The notes under the pieces are model-generated. The model worked only from the letters and a program-made list of their open reading frames with translations, did not search any database and was not told where the DNA came from. The position numbers and the translations under genes were made by a program. This document shows, one piece after another, positions 1-11,159 of a DNA stretch of 64,000 bases. The DNA lies in assembly GCF_002288925.2 (NCBI RefSeq), contig NW_022098049.1:5882846-5946845 (forward strand), given 5' to 3'. The stretch is from Delphinapterus leucas. Taxonomy: Eukaryota; Chordata; Mammalia; Artiodactyla; Monodontidae. Every line of letters starts with the position of its first letter. Within the stretch, counting starts at the first letter, position 1.

Positions 1-74
1 TGTCTTGGTTATCGAACCCACTCCTTTGAAAAAAAAAAAGCCATCTACTCCCTTATTAATACTAAGGAACTCTT

Positions 75-310
75 AACACTCACTGTGTACCTGGCTGTGC
101 TACATGCATTATATGCAGTATCTTATTTAAGCTATTAACCACCCTGAAGGGTAAATACTAATTATTAGACCTAAATATCAGAGGAGGTAATTATTGAGAT
201 GCAGATAGATTAAGTAAGCCCAAATAACCCAGGCTGGCATAACTGGGAATTTAACTCCGGTAAGTCAGACTCCAGAGCAAACTCTTCTCACAAGCTCATC
301 TACTGATTTT
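75..310 (-). repeat. MIR SINE, minus strand
   Basis: Reads as the reverse complement of a MIR: a block like 'gaggaggtaattattgag' precedes a decayed 'aagtaagcccaaataaccca' and then 'agtcagactccagagca', the order expected for antisense MIR. Strongly diverged, so an ancient insertion. Confidence 0.7.
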
Positions 311-1550
311 ATTAGTGTCCATGAGGGCACGTGGTCTCCTTTACTCTTGGGAGCATTATTATTGCTTCTCTAGAACTTGACTTCCGCTCTTTCTGGTGGT
401 GCCCATCACCAGCCTCTCTCATCCCTGAGAATAAACAGTGGACACTGAGGGTATGAAAGCTTTAGAACAATAGACCCATAGAGTTTCAACATTGAAAGAT
501 CTCTTTAAGAAGTCACTAAGTCCAATGGCTTCTAACTGTGGGACATGATCTATTTAGTGGGTTGTAAAATCAAGACAGTAGTTCATGATCAATATTCCAA
601 AAGTGAAATGAAAGGAATAGAAAACATAGAATATATTGAACTGATGGTGAACTTGTCTTGAGAAACAGTTGATTTAGTGATCTATGTGTGTGTGTGTTCT
701 GGGTCACTATGTAAAATACGTTACTTATTGAGGGTCATGTTTGTCAAATTTCAAAAACACTGGTTTCATCCAGTGGTTTTCAAATTCTGTTCCAAGGAGG
801 CCTCAGATCCCTTAAGGGAGATGGAGATGGAGGTGGGAGAAGTTGAGTAGGAAGAGCTTCAGGAATGTGCCCTCTTCTAGCTAAAGTAGTCCCATGTTTA
901 TCTGGTTTTCAAGTTGGACTTTCATATAATAGTTCATCTTTTAAAAAAAGGACTCTACTGAAAAAATAATTGAAGAGCCACTGATTAACCATTGGAATTG
1001 TGTTATATTGAATGTTGATTCATCCTTGTGTGACTTCATGTGGTAACCAAGGACCAGCTGTGCGCCCAGCCAGTATGATTGTTGCCATTGAATATACAGC
1101 AAGATTAGAAAACGTGATCACCCCTGTCTTTAACTTGTTGTTAGAACCAGTTGTTAAGATAACAGCTGTTGCTGACACCAGATATGGTAAGGGAATACAT
1201 GACGATATTGTTCAGAATTTGGCAAGTTTTTTAAAAAGTTATACAGAGGATTGTTACAAGAATGGCTATGGAAGGATCAAAGCTGGCTGAAGCAAAGGAG
1301 ATGAAATTGAATACAAAGGATTATACTTTGGTTCAGATCAACAGCATAAATACAAATGTAATGTGAATTTACTTGACAACAGTTCATGACTCAAAGTCTG
1401 AACTTGCTAACTGACTTCTAACTCTGTAAGTCAATAGTGCCGTGTAGACCAAAACCTAAGGTAAGCTTGGCTACGTTTAATGCATTCATGGACATGTGGT
1501 ATAGAGGACCCCTGTAAGGGGAAATTGCAAACATGGCCAAAGTACTTTGC
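311..1550. other. No recognised gene or repeat
   Basis: Mostly unassigned sequence. Around 755-800 'ccagtggttttcaaattctg' resembles the terminus of hAT elements, but nothing else confirms it. A 92-codon frame lies at 1012-1290 on the plus strand; I do not recognise its product, and the in-frame continuation is broken by stops soon after. Confidence 0.4.
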
Positions 1551-1554
1551 AACT

Positions 1555-1935
1555 TTTCCCATATTAGGTAAAGTCTGTTTCCTTACTTCTTGATTTTGTG
1601 TGGGCCCTGTGATTTGCTTTGGCCAATAGAATGTGACAAAAGTGATGTGCCATCTGGAACCGATTCCTCAAGCATGCTGCCTGCATTCTGGAACTCTTGG
1701 AACTCTGATATGGGCATGTGAATAAGTCCTGGTTATCCTTCGGGAGGAAGGCAGACAATGTAAAAGAGACCCCAGGTGTCGTAGCCAAAGTCATCCTGGA
1801 CCAACCAACCTCTAGCCAATCTGCCAGCTGATTGCAGATATATGAGTGAGCCCAGAGGAGTTCAACCACACCCAGCCCAGACCGGAAGAATTGCCTCGCT
1901 GACCTCCACAAGAATGAGCTAGCTTTGGGAGTGTT
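1555..1935 (+). mobile_element. MLT1-type MaLR LTR, ancient
   Basis: Carries features of MaLR (ERVL-MaLR) LTRs in order: 'ggccctgtgatttgctttgg' with 'ccaatagaatgtgacaaaag', then 'ccagctgattgcagatatat' and 'gagtgagcccagaggagttc'. Diverged, and the 3' end fades before a clear terminal CA. A solitary LTR with no internal viral genes seen. Confidence 0.7.
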
Positions 1936-2209
1936 TTGTTAGGCGTCAAATCCTTACAGATGCACCCACTCTCCTGCACTGGCAAATCCACGCTGGAAGA
2001 CAGTACCACGACCACATCCGATCACCATCAACATTAGCTAGAGATGCTAACACACTAGAACGTCTGCGGGTCGGGATCAGGAGAAGGTTTCTGAGGACGT
2101 ACCAAGTGGAAGGTGAGGATATTTGTAGGAACATATGCTATACCTTCTGAGAATTGACATTAGTGGGCGAAGTGGGATGGATTCCTTATAACTTCTGTGA
2201 TTGCAATTT

Positions 2210-2475
2210 TTATCCCATTGCATCTATTCTTGCCATCACCTTATGGTGGGCAGAGTGTAGGTTCTCTTGAGCACTATCTTTGTACTTGGGTTTGGATGCG
2301 TATCTTGTTTTGGCCAATGAAACATAGGCAGAAGTTAGAGTGCTTCTAGAGGACTCACTCTTCTGTACTTCTGTTATCACCACCATAACAAAATCCCGGT
2401 TGGCCCACTGGTCCCAGAAGAGGATGAAGGACATGTAGAACAGAGACACCCTCACCACCCTGCAGCATGCAACGC
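2210..2475 (+). mobile_element. MLT1-type MaLR LTR fragment
   Basis: Again has 'ttttggccaatgaaacatag' plus 'gcagaagttagagtgcttct', and then 'aagaggatgaaggacatgta', all in the order of MLT1-type LTRs. Old, with unclear ends. It lies about 270 bp downstream of the previous MaLR fragment in the same orientation, so they could be parts of one or two insertions. Confidence 0.6.
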
Positions 2476-2604
2476 AGCCCTACCGGGCAACCCATACATT
2501 CATAAGTGAAAGATTGATGCTTACTCCTGTATGCTCCTATGGTTTCAATATTGATTTTTACCCAGCATTTTTAGGTGACCAAAAATACTTCTGAGATTAA
2601 AATT

Positions 2605-2618
2605 AGAATCAAGGAATG
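2605..2618. repeat. Target-site duplication, left copy
   Basis: The 14-bp direct repeat agaatcaaggaatg is found here and again at 2983-2996, exactly bracketing the CHR-1 SINE. Both copies are identical. Confidence 0.9.
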
Positions 2619-2982
2619 CAGGACTTCCCTGGTGGCACAGTGATTAAGAATCCACCTGCCAATGCAGGGCACACGAGTTCGATCCCTGGTCTGAGATGAT
2701 TCCACATGCCGCGGAGCAACTAAGCCTGTGAGCCGCAACTACTGAGCCCACGAGCCACAACTACCGAAGCCCGTGCACCACAAATACTGAAGCCCGTGCG
2801 CCACAAATACTGAAGCCCGTGTGCCTATAGCCCGTGCTCCACAGCAGGAGAAGACACTGCAATGAGAAGCCAGTGCACCATAACGAAGAGTAGCCCCAGA
2901 TCACTGCAATGAGAGAAAGCCCACGCGCAGCAATGAAGACCCAACGCAGCCAAAAATTAATTAATTAATTAAAAAAAAAAGA
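2619..2982 (+). mobile_element. CHR-1 type tRNA-derived SINE
   Basis: Starts with 'ggacttccctggtggcacag', has a Pol III B-box-like gttcgatccc at 2677-2686, the long CHR-1 body ('gaagagtagcccc', 'gaagacccaacgcagcc') and an (ATTA)n/poly-A tail. It is mobilised by LINE machinery in trans. Perfect 14-bp TSDs flank it. It contains an expanded 23-bp internal tandem repeat (2766-2811, with a partial third unit), which makes it longer than a usual CHR-1. Confidence 0.93.
2766..2830 (+). repeat. 23-bp tandem repeat inside the CHR-1
   Basis: Two 23-bp units (2766-2788 and 2789-2811) starting gaagcccgtgc differ at one base; a third unit starts at 2812 and diverges after about 10 bases into the normal CHR-1 body. 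A more decayed unit precedes them. Confidence 0.85.
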
Positions 2983-2996
2983 AGAATCAAGGAATG
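2983..2996. repeat. Target-site duplication, right copy
   Basis: Second copy of agaatcaaggaatg, directly after the A-rich tail of the CHR-1. Confidence 0.9.
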
Positions 2997-3263
2997 GCCA
3001 CATCAAGGCAGCAGACTTCCATTGCATTTAAGGACGGATCCCTTTGCCGAGGAAAAGAACTGACCCAAAGTGAAACGCGTTATATTAGGAGTCTCCTACC
3101 CACGGGATATTCAACCATCAGGAATCTGTACATGGTCTTCTTACTTGGAATGGGGATCAGAATTTCATTTCAGAGTGACTAAGATGCTAAGCAATTTGGA
3201 GAATGATTAGCAGATCATTTCATCTGTGTTTCAGCAGGGAGGGAAGATGAGCCGGAGGGGTAA

Positions 3264-3322
3264 GTGTGTGTGTGTGTGTGTGTGTGTCTGTGTGTCTGTG
3301 TGTCTGTGTGTGTGTGTGTGTG
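3264..3322 (+). repeat. (GT)n microsatellite, interrupted
   Basis: About 59 bp of GT dinucleotides interrupted three times by TC (gtctgtgt). Likely length-polymorphic. The 81-aa frame starting at 3266 is only a translation of this array. Confidence 0.95.
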
Positions 3323-3439
3323 CAGAGAAGGTGTAGGTTAGGAGCAACAGATGCTGTGGGGTGCTTCGAATGCCCCACCAAGGTGTTGACCTTTGATTCT
3401 AACCTGTGCCCATTTGTTCTTCAACCGGGAGCCCCTCCT

Positions 3440-3812
3440 GCTTACATCCAAGTTCTACTCATTCCCAAAGATCCAGCTCAAGTCCAGTTTTCTCTCTGGG
3501 AAGTTTCCTGACCTTTCCAGCCTACAGCGACCAACTCATCCTCTCAACTCTTCATCTTGGCTGTAATTCATATGCTGTCTTAGCTTTTTCCTTGACTTTT
3601 CCCGGGGTTAGATGGTTGATTTCCATGTGCTCATGTAGCGTTTCCTCAAATTAAAGAACTTGCTGCTCTGTACTGTGGTCTTGTATCTTTCCTTAAAGCC
3701 ATGTGCTGGTTGAAAGCAAGGAACATGGCTTATCCATTCAGGTACCCCCTCTGTCTGCCACAGTGCCTGGCACACTCTAGGGCATTTGTAAATACTTCTT
3801 GGATGAATGGAT
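3440..3812 (+). repeat. L2 LINE 3' end, plus strand
   Basis: Ends with the L2 signature: 'ccacagtgcctggcacactc', then 'aaatacttcttggatgaatg'. Upstream, 'gttgaaagcaaggaacatgg' matches the L2 'gactgtaagctccttgaggg' zone in decayed form. Ancient. Confidence 0.75.
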
Positions 3813-3934
3813 GTAGATTTCTTTCTCTTTCCGACAAACCGTAAATTCCTGAAAGGCAGTTGGTATTTATTGTACGTTCCTATAGTGCTCCAAGACCTGT
3901 GTATTTATTCATTCAACAAATATTTGATGAATGA

Positions 3935-4527
3935 GGCTTACCCTGACTTACAAAGCCCTGTGTCATCTGGCTCCTACCCATCTCTTTGACATCATCTTGT
4001 GTAACTCTCCCCCTCACACATTCACCTGCTCAAGCCATACTGGCCTTTCCCCCCGCCCCGCCCCAGTTCTTTGTGTGCTTATATCTCCCATCCACCTCAG
4101 GGCTTTTGAGGTCTCTTTGGCTGCAATCTCTACCCTTTGGTCTTCTGTGACTTCCTCCTTCTTGTCATTCAGATCTCGGCTTAAAGGTCACCTTCTTCAA
4201 GAATCCTGTCCTGAGTGTCCAATCCATGGTACCACCTGCCTCTCTCCATTACATCTTTTAATCCCAGTTCCCTACATGACATTTACCACTTTTGGATAAA
4301 TAACTTCCTCCCTTTTTTATTTCTTCCTTTCTTTCCCTCCCTCCCTCCCTCCCTTTCCTTCCTTCCTTCCTTCCTTCCTTCCTTCCTTAGTTGCTTATTG
4401 CTTGATTGGTTGTCTCTGTCTGCTAAAATATAACCTTTGTAATAATAGGCACTTTTTTTATTCTTACTGCTCTATTCCTACTGTCTGATAAATATATGTT
4501 GAATGGATGAATGTGTGAATGAATATG
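3935..4527 (+). repeat. L2 LINE 3' end, plus strand
   Basis: Good L2 match: 'ttaaaggtcaccttcttcaa' and 'gaatcctgtcctgagtgtcc' (the 'caccttcttcaagaagcctt' zone), ending 'gttgaatggatgaatgtgtg'. Split by a CCTT/CCCT microsatellite at 4321-4389. Confidence 0.85.
4321..4389 (+). repeat. (CCCT)n/(CCTT)n microsatellite
   Basis: Pyrimidine tract: CCCT units followed by about nine CCTT units, all within the L2 copy. Likely polymorphic. Confidence 0.95.
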
Positions 4528-4689
4528 GGTTCAACATGGAGCTGTGTGTTGCAAATCTAGTGGGAAGAGGACCGATGAGGTTCTTGCCTTCAAGGATTTT
4601 ATAATTTTGCTGAATGAATGATCAATGTACACACGGTACCACAGAAAAACCAAAACCAAGCCAACAAAGACAAAACAAAAGACTGGAGT

Positions 4690-4845
4690 GTATGTAGCCC
4701 ATTGAGGTAGTGAAGCCTCAGCTTCCTCTGTGAGATGAGGATAATAACACCTAGTTTGCAGGTGTGTCATGAGGATTAAGTGAGAGAAAGTACAGACAGC
4801 ACCCAGCATCACGCCTGGCGTGCAGCAGGTGCTCCATGAATGGTA
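4690..4845 (+). repeat. MIR SINE 3' part
   Basis: Has 'ctcagcttcctctgtgagat' then 'ggataataacacctagtttg', 'gtcatgaggattaagtgaga' and 'cgtgcagcaggtgctccatg', the classic order of the MIR 3' half. Confidence 0.85.
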
Positions 4846-4849
4846 TTCT

Positions 4850-5560
4850 CCACCCTCCCCCTCTGACAAGGCAAATAAAATGTACTAAGAAGCTTCTGTT
4901 GGTCCACCCAGATGATCCACTCGCGAGAACTGAACTTCAATTCCAAGGATGGCTCTTAGGCTTAAATCCAGTTATGAAAGTGTTTCTGCTGTTCCAGAAT
5001 GTTGACAGGGGAGGTGGAGCTGATTATAGTTCATTTGTGAGCCATGTACTTTGATTCTTTGAAAGCTTTTGTGTAACCCAGGAGGTCTCATTAGTTGCTG
5101 TTCTAGCACGGTGTGGTAGGGAGCTCTGTGATAATTGGCCACAAGCCACTGAAAAAGCATGAAGAGTCAGGAATTGTGTAGCGGGGCTGATCTTTCTCAG
5201 AGGTGCAGTTGGTAACTACTGGTGTTACCCAAAATGCCATCCTTGGAGTGTTAGTCCTTTAGCTTAAGTCACTGCTGGCTTAACAACGACGATTTTAGCA
5301 GTCACTTGCATGTTAATAAGAGTTTGCTGAATAGCACTATTCCATTCCGGACCCTGAAATAGATTTTATTCAATTCTCACTTCCAAAACAATGGTGGTAT
5401 TGAGTGACCAGGGTTAGATCAGGTTGAGTTCGTGTCTTGGGATAGTTCTTTCTGGAGACTGGGTGGCTGAGTATCTGGAGAGTCAGGTCCCATTGAAACC
5501 CTGGAGAAGGGGCAAGTTTGACCAGTGTGGGGGCAAAGGTCAAGGACAATTACACAACAC
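4850..5560. other. No recognised gene or repeat
   Basis: Unique-looking sequence without a clear repeat signature or a long frame. The short frames on both strands show no domain I can name. Confidence 0.4.
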
Positions 5561-6180
5561 AGCTAGCTCCCAAAGTTAACTCATATCTGTTTCTAATCTG
5601 TTTTCCTCTCCCTGTTCCACCTACACAGAGGTGCCCTTTAAATATTTATTTGCCCACCTCTGCTGTGTGTGGCACTTGATCCCTTTGAAGGTGTTTACTA
5701 ATTAGATCAGGCTGGGAAGTTGGGCAACTTCAGATGTATTTATCCTGTGTAAGGGCACAAGACCCCTGGACAGCCCCAGGGAGGTCAGCTGTAGCTCCCT
5801 TGCTTACTTCCTTTATTGGAGGAAGTCCTAATGATTGCCCAGTTAAGCTGAGTGACACTGGCTCTTTTTCTGCCATTAGCTCCTGACACAATTCTGAGAC
5901 AGACATCAGAGAGGCTGGAGCCGGAAGGCTAAATGCTCTTAGCGAACACGATTATGGATCAGTTGAACGCTAGGCTCAATTTGACACCATCCACATGTGA
6001 TTCTTACTCAGTGACACAGCATCTGATCTTGGCTTGAAAGGAAAATTACTGCTGCAGTAATTCAAATTCAATAGACCTGCAGGTCACTGGCCTCAAATAT
6101 TTTAAAATAATATTTGCTGCAGGAGAGTCTGTGCTCATGCATGAGTGGATGTGTTTCACTGGATGTGAGCGGGTCGTGTG
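5560..6180. promoter_or_regulatory. Candidate conserved non-coding element
   Basis: Repeat-free sequence with a dense set of transcription-factor-like words: a near-perfect inverted repeat aattactgc-t-gcagtaatt at 6044-6062, the palindromic E-box cacatgtg at 5992-5999, and the homeodomain-type word taatta near 5699. These words are what I see; enhancer function is a guess and needs cross-species alignment. Confidence 0.25.
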
Positions 6181-7021
6181 TGTGTCTGTTTGGGCACATA
6201 GATCCTGTTGAAAGAGCTTTTAGGAGCGGAGATGCATAGAGTGAAGGGGGGATTCTGTTGTACTGGGTCTTAAGGCAGCCTCGGTCTGCGGTTCCGGTTT
6301 ATTTGATTCCTTTCAGCCGTCTTGGCTATTGTCACTGTTCTGACTGTCAAGGGGAAAGAGGACTAGCTGATGATGACCCCATGGGATATCTATCTGTGGT
6401 CTTAGGGGATCCCCTAAGAGATCCTTGCCTCAGACATCTTAGCTTGTTTCAGTGGTAAGACCGAGTACTTCCCACTTCCAGATCAGTGGCAAGAAGCCTG
6501 AAAACATGCTGGGATTCATGCCTGCTGGCCTGTGACAGAGAGGTAAGTGTCCATGGGCTTTGCTTGCCGTGGCCCTCCTCCCTGCTCTGTAGACCCTTGT
6601 TCACATGTCTGCCTCAGTCCATAATTTGTTCTCTTGGTATGTTTACCAGGAGGCTGGGAACACCTTAGCCTTGTAACCTTAGCACCTCACTTTATTTCTG
6701 GGTCAGCAATGTGTATCAGATGGACCAAATAAACCCATCTCATAGGGAGATCTAGGCTTCCTCTTGATGTTGCTAAAGAATAAAATGGAAGGCAGATTGC
6801 CCAAAGTTAGCATTGGTTGGAGAGTCTTGGGGGTGGCAAGGTGGTGAAGGACAGGCCAGCATCCATGTCCCTGGGAGATTTGACTTTCCATTTGGAGAGC
6901 GTAGCGCTTCCCTTTTAATCCTTCTGCCACCATCAGGTTGGCCTCCAGCGTTATTCTGTTTCTTGATTTAACACTTTGACCCAAATAGGGATAAACCTCC
7001 TTCTTGTGTTTCTGTCCTTTG

Positions 7022-7255
7022 GGAGTAGAGCTTAGTAGTTAGAGCTTCAAGGGCCATACCGCCTGGATCTGAATCCCAATTCCCCACCATAAACAAGCTG
7101 TGTGACCTTGGGAAACCTATTCGTCTCTCTGTAGCCCTTCACCAGTTTCCTCAGTGGTAAAGTGGAGGTGATACTGTTATTTCTAAAGGTAGTTATGAGG
7201 ATTACATGAGAATCTAAGTAGAGGTCTTAGGAGAGTATCTGGCTTAACATAAACT
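7022..7255 (+). repeat. MIR SINE, near full length
   Basis: Runs through the whole MIR: 'tagtagttagagcttcaagg', 'gcctggatctgaatcccaat', the core 'gctgtgtgaccttgggaaac', 'tttcctcagtggtaaagtgg' and 'gttatgaggattacatgaga'. One of the clearest MIRs here. Confidence 0.92.
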
Positions 7256-7784
7256 CTCAGGAATGTTAGCCATTTCTTCCTGCGACACAGGGATGCGCTC
7301 TCCCATCTCACACGTAGCAGTGGGGATGATTGGATAATAGATACGAAGCACCTGGCCCTGTGGATGGTAGTAATTACTATCACTTATATTGACTCCCCAG
7401 AACAGATGGAAAATAGAAAAGATTTTCCTACCTCCTAAATTGTAAAATGGCCCAGAATTCAGCACTGAGTACACCTGGACATACTCCTCCCTTGACTAGT
7501 TCACTCTCAAGTGTTATGGGTAGCAAAAAATTTTGAGGACTGTTCCAGGGACAAAAGACCAAAGAAGGAAATCTCTCTTTTTAATGCTTAATTTCTAAGA
7601 GACAGCCCTTTTTTTCCCGGGAGATGGATAGCAGGCAGGATGGCACCTACTTCTGAAAAGACCCTCTCTCTTCTCTCAGGGCTTTAGAGTTACCTAAATC
7701 CAGATATGCCAAATCTTAGGGTAATACCATCACTGTAGCAATAATTATACACCAAGCTACCCCAATGCCACCATGCCACAGGTT

Positions 7785-8245
7785 TTTATTATATTCGTAA
7801 TATATGCACTTAGGAATATATGACTATTTCAGTGTGTTACATTTTTGAACAAAAAATGCAATACGACTCCAACTATTATTTTAACATCTTTTTTCTCCAC
7901 TTAAAAATATATCAGAAGCTTCCTGCCAGATCAGTGAAAAGATTTTTTATACCATTTTGAATGACTGCTGAATATTACATAGTATGAATATACCTCATTG
8001 TCTGTAACAAATCCCCTGTTTGTAGATATGTGGGTTGTTTCTAAGTGTCCTTCATTATAAATGATGCTGTAATAAGCATCCTTATACCTGTACATTTTCA
8101 TGCCTAATTGTTAAAATAGAATAAATCCAGTAGTGGCATTTCTGGTTTAAGGGGCATGCACTTTTTGAGGCTTTTGATAAATACTGCCTAGTTGTCCTTG
8201 AAAAAGACTTTACAGAGTTATTCCTCAAATAATCTATTACAACCC
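7785..8245 (-). repeat. Old L1 3' region, minus strand
   Basis: Contains 'tgggttgtttctaagtgtcc', 'tataaatgatgctgtaataa' and 'gcatccttatacctgtacat', known antisense words of mammalian L1M 3' ends ('...aataatgctgcaataaacatcc'). No intact ORF2. A run of about 20 A follows at 8256-8272. Confidence 0.75.
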
Positions 8246-8289
8246 TTCCCAATCTAAAAAAAAAAAAAAAAACTTTTTGGCACATATAA

Positions 8290-9540
8290 GAAAGGATAAT
8301 TTAGGCACACACAAGAAATGACAGAGGGCAAAGAGAAGAATCTACCGGGGACCAACTCCCCTGGGGCTTCAGCTACCCAAGAGGGCTGTGGAGAGCAATG
8401 TCCCGGCATGATCTTAACCCATCTTTTGTGTATCAGTTCACTGTTCCATACTCTTGGGCAGCTCCTGTCTGTAAGAGTTTACATACATCCCAGAGCTGGA
8501 TTCTGGTTTCAGAAAGAAGCCATTTTTCTTAGGGAGCAAGGCTAGGAGGTGGTGTTGGCAGAGAACTGGAGAAAAGCCACGGGTAAAGAGGTGTCAAACT
8601 TGTGAGCTTTTAGTGGAGGGTAAGCAGCTGTTTGTGGCTTTAAATTCAGGCACGTTTTTCAGGCAACAATTTCTAAGTCACTAGTTATGGTGGAGGCTAA
8701 CTCTGGATCATTTCCTGCTTGTCAGCAGAACTTGGTGAGTCTGAATGAACCATAATGAAGATGCATAACTTGTTGGAGCCACCCAAGACCTGGTAGACAC
8801 AGAAAGGAATCTGGACAGCCTTTCTATTGAAATTTTATTAGAGAGGTGATGGCAGCAGCTGGTCTTTGTGAAGGCGACTATGGCTCAGAGCCTTTGTACT
8901 TCACTGGGTCTCGTAAAGCTTTTACGAAATCTCTTCATCCCCTTGGCCAGTCCTGTATCATGAAGAAGGATGCTGAGCGTAAAGAATACACCATCTATGA
9001 CTTCTCCCAGGTTTCTGATCCTTCCAGGGAGGAAAACTTAGCATTTTTTGTCTCTTCCCAAGAAACCAAATTGCTGAAGCTATGGGACTTGTTCCCAGTG
9101 GTAAGATCTTGTTTGATGAGAATGACTGTAGCTTTATGTCATTCTGGGGCTTATTGGCTTGGGTGACAGCTCCCTGGCATCTGCTGGAATTTGATGACTG
9201 AATGATGCAGGGAGGAGAACTGGAGAAGGTGGATGTTTATTGACCCAACACAGACTTGTTAAAAAAAATACCAACTACATATATGAAGTCTCTTTGCATT
9301 AAAAAAGCAAAGTTACTAACTCTCAGGAGAGAAAATGATTATCACTCACTGCGAACTCTCCTAGGTAAGTAAGTGGTTATCCATACCAATGGCAAAGAGA
9401 AAAGTTCAGCATAGGTTCAAACATGGGTCCCCACTGTGGTACCGCCCCACCATGTATTTTCTGAGGCATCTACCAATGAGACTTCTTAGGATTGACTCTT
9501 TCTCTCTATTTCTCTTTCTCTTCATCTCCTCTCTTCTTTT
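8290..9540. other. No recognised repeat; orphan frame
   Basis: I see no transposon signature here. A plus-strand frame at 8846-9166 has 106 codons with ordinary composition and two methionines at the start, but I recognise no domain, and no upstream promoter or clear splice context is visible. It is most likely a chance frame. Confidence 0.3.
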
Positions 9541-9559
9541 TCCATGTGGGAAAATAGAA

Positions 9560-9690
9560 AAAAAAGAAAACAACCAGGATTTAGAATCAGTTTTCCTGGA
9601 GTCAAGTCTCTGAGCCTCAGTTTTCCCATCAGCAAAATGGGCATAATAAGACCTGTCTTTCTGTGTTTCTTTATTCACCACAGGTAAGTT
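9560..9690 (+). repeat. MIR SINE fragment
   Basis: The core block 'tctctgagcctcagttttcc' followed by 'catcagcaaaatgggcataa' and 'taagacctgtc' marks the middle of a MIR. Confidence 0.75.
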
Positions 9691-10109
9691 GAATATCAAC
9701 TACCCAGTTAACAAAAAGGTGAAACATTAGCTTTAAAATTTAGCATGTGTTAGTTTTTATATTTTTACTTTAGTTTTTAAAACTTCTGCTTTTCCTTTTC
9801 TTCTCCCGACTCAATCTCTGGACTTCCAGAGATACGCACAGGCATCTTTAGCTCTGCTGGTAGAATTATGGGTTCTTGAATTTGGAGGTTATTTGAAGAC
9901 TTTTTCCCCCTCTGTTCTTGGTGTAAACTCTGCTCAGGAAATAATGCTGGAATTAGAATAACTCTTTTTTCCTTTTATGATGTCTTTTTCATTGCTTCCA
10001 AGCTTTCTAGAGCTTTTCTATTTCTACCTATATCATCTAGGCTGCTATTGTGATAGGATCCTAATTGGTGTCCTTGATTTTTTTCTCTTTCCTTGTCAGC
10101 ACATCCTAT

Positions 10110-10200
10110 ACACAGCATTCATTCATTCCCTCACTTAGTAAACACGTATCAAATATCTGATAGGTTCCGAGCACTATAGTTGGTGCTGGACATGTCCCTG
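10110..10200 (-). repeat. L2 3' end, minus strand
   Basis: Antisense L2 3' end: 'cattcattccctcacttagt', then 'tgataggttccgagcactat' and 'agttggtgctggacatg'. Confidence 0.6.
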
Positions 10201-10540
10201 ACTAGTTCAAATACCTCCCTCAGATTCCCTTCTCTTTTACTATAAATGTCAAGCTCCTTTACCTCAGATTCAAAATCTCCGCAAATACCTATTTCAACCT
10301 GCTTTTTAATTCTCTCACTCCATAATATCATCAACTCTCAGCTCTAGCTGGAACAATCTCTCTCTGCCTTTGCATTGACCATTATCTCTTCTAGGTACAT
10401 GCCGTCCTATCTCTATTTCACTTGTTCAAACCTAATGTTCAGTGGAGAGCTCAGATGTTAATTATTTTGTGAAACTGCCCTGAGTCTCCTTCCTTGGGAC
10501 CCTTGTCACTTCATATCTGAGCCAATATAATTCAAATTGC
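10200..10540 (+). repeat. L2-like fragment, plus strand
   Basis: C/T-rich text such as 'ctgcctttgcattgaccatt' and 'gccctgagtctccttccttg' follows the L2 3' pattern, but is strongly decayed; orientation opposite to the preceding fragment suggests a separate insertion. Confidence 0.4.
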
Positions 10541-10929
10541 TAGTTACCTTTTTAAGCATATAGGAAAAGAATGAGATTTCAAGGCGTTTGAATGAAAACA
10601 GAGAAACACGTTGGCTTACACGTTCTTTCATCCTCCGTAGGATCTAACAATACAGTGTCTTGCTCAACACACACTTGCCTATTTATCGTTTGAATCAAAT
10701 AATAAAACATACACATTGGAAATAATGTACTGATGGAACTATCCCAGTAATTTATTACTTCCCTCTCATTTTGGGGGATGATGTCAGATGCCCACTTTGT
10801 TCAAACTCTTATCAACAGTGTCTTCTCCAACTTGGTTGCCATGGTTTCTTCATTCCTCTTCCACCAAAGTTCTCTTGCTATGGAAATACATGGTACCTGG
10901 TCTAGCCAGGAGATCATGGGATCAGGTAG

Positions 10930-11155
10930 TATAAGGAGCTGCGGTTCTGCATAGATGTCTAGATCTGGGTTGTAATTCTAACTGTAAACTCTGTAACCCT
11001 GGAAAAGTTGTCTTGTCTCTCTGAGTCTCAGGTCCCTCTTCTGTGAAATAGAATTAATAAAAACCATTGCAGGGCTGTTGTGAAAATCAAATGTGATCAT
11101 ACGTGTAAGATAATAACTTACTGCCTTGCTCAATCCATACTAGGTACTCATTAAA
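10930..11155 (+). repeat. MIR SINE, near full length
   Basis: 'gatctgggttgtaattctaa', 'ctctgagtctcaggtccctc', 'ttctgtgaaatagaattaat' and 'gctgttgtgaaaatcaaatg' follow in MIR order, ending near 'aggtactcattaaatta'. Confidence 0.85.
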
Positions 11156-11159
11156 TTAT

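Noticed and set aside
735..800. Possible hAT terminus ('ccagtggttttcaaattctg')
   Set aside because: No matching second terminus found; too short to call.
2677..2686. tRNA-like B box and other Pol III words in the SINE heads
   Set aside because: They belong to SINEs; none folds into an intact tRNA gene with a proper acceptor stem as far as I can judge by eye.
2766..2830. Short direct repeats considered as a CRISPR-like array
   Set aside because: Units abut without spacers and lie inside a SINE; the host is a mammal.
3266..3511. 81-aa plus-strand frame rich in VCVC
   Set aside because: It is a translation of the (GT)n array and its flank, not a gene.
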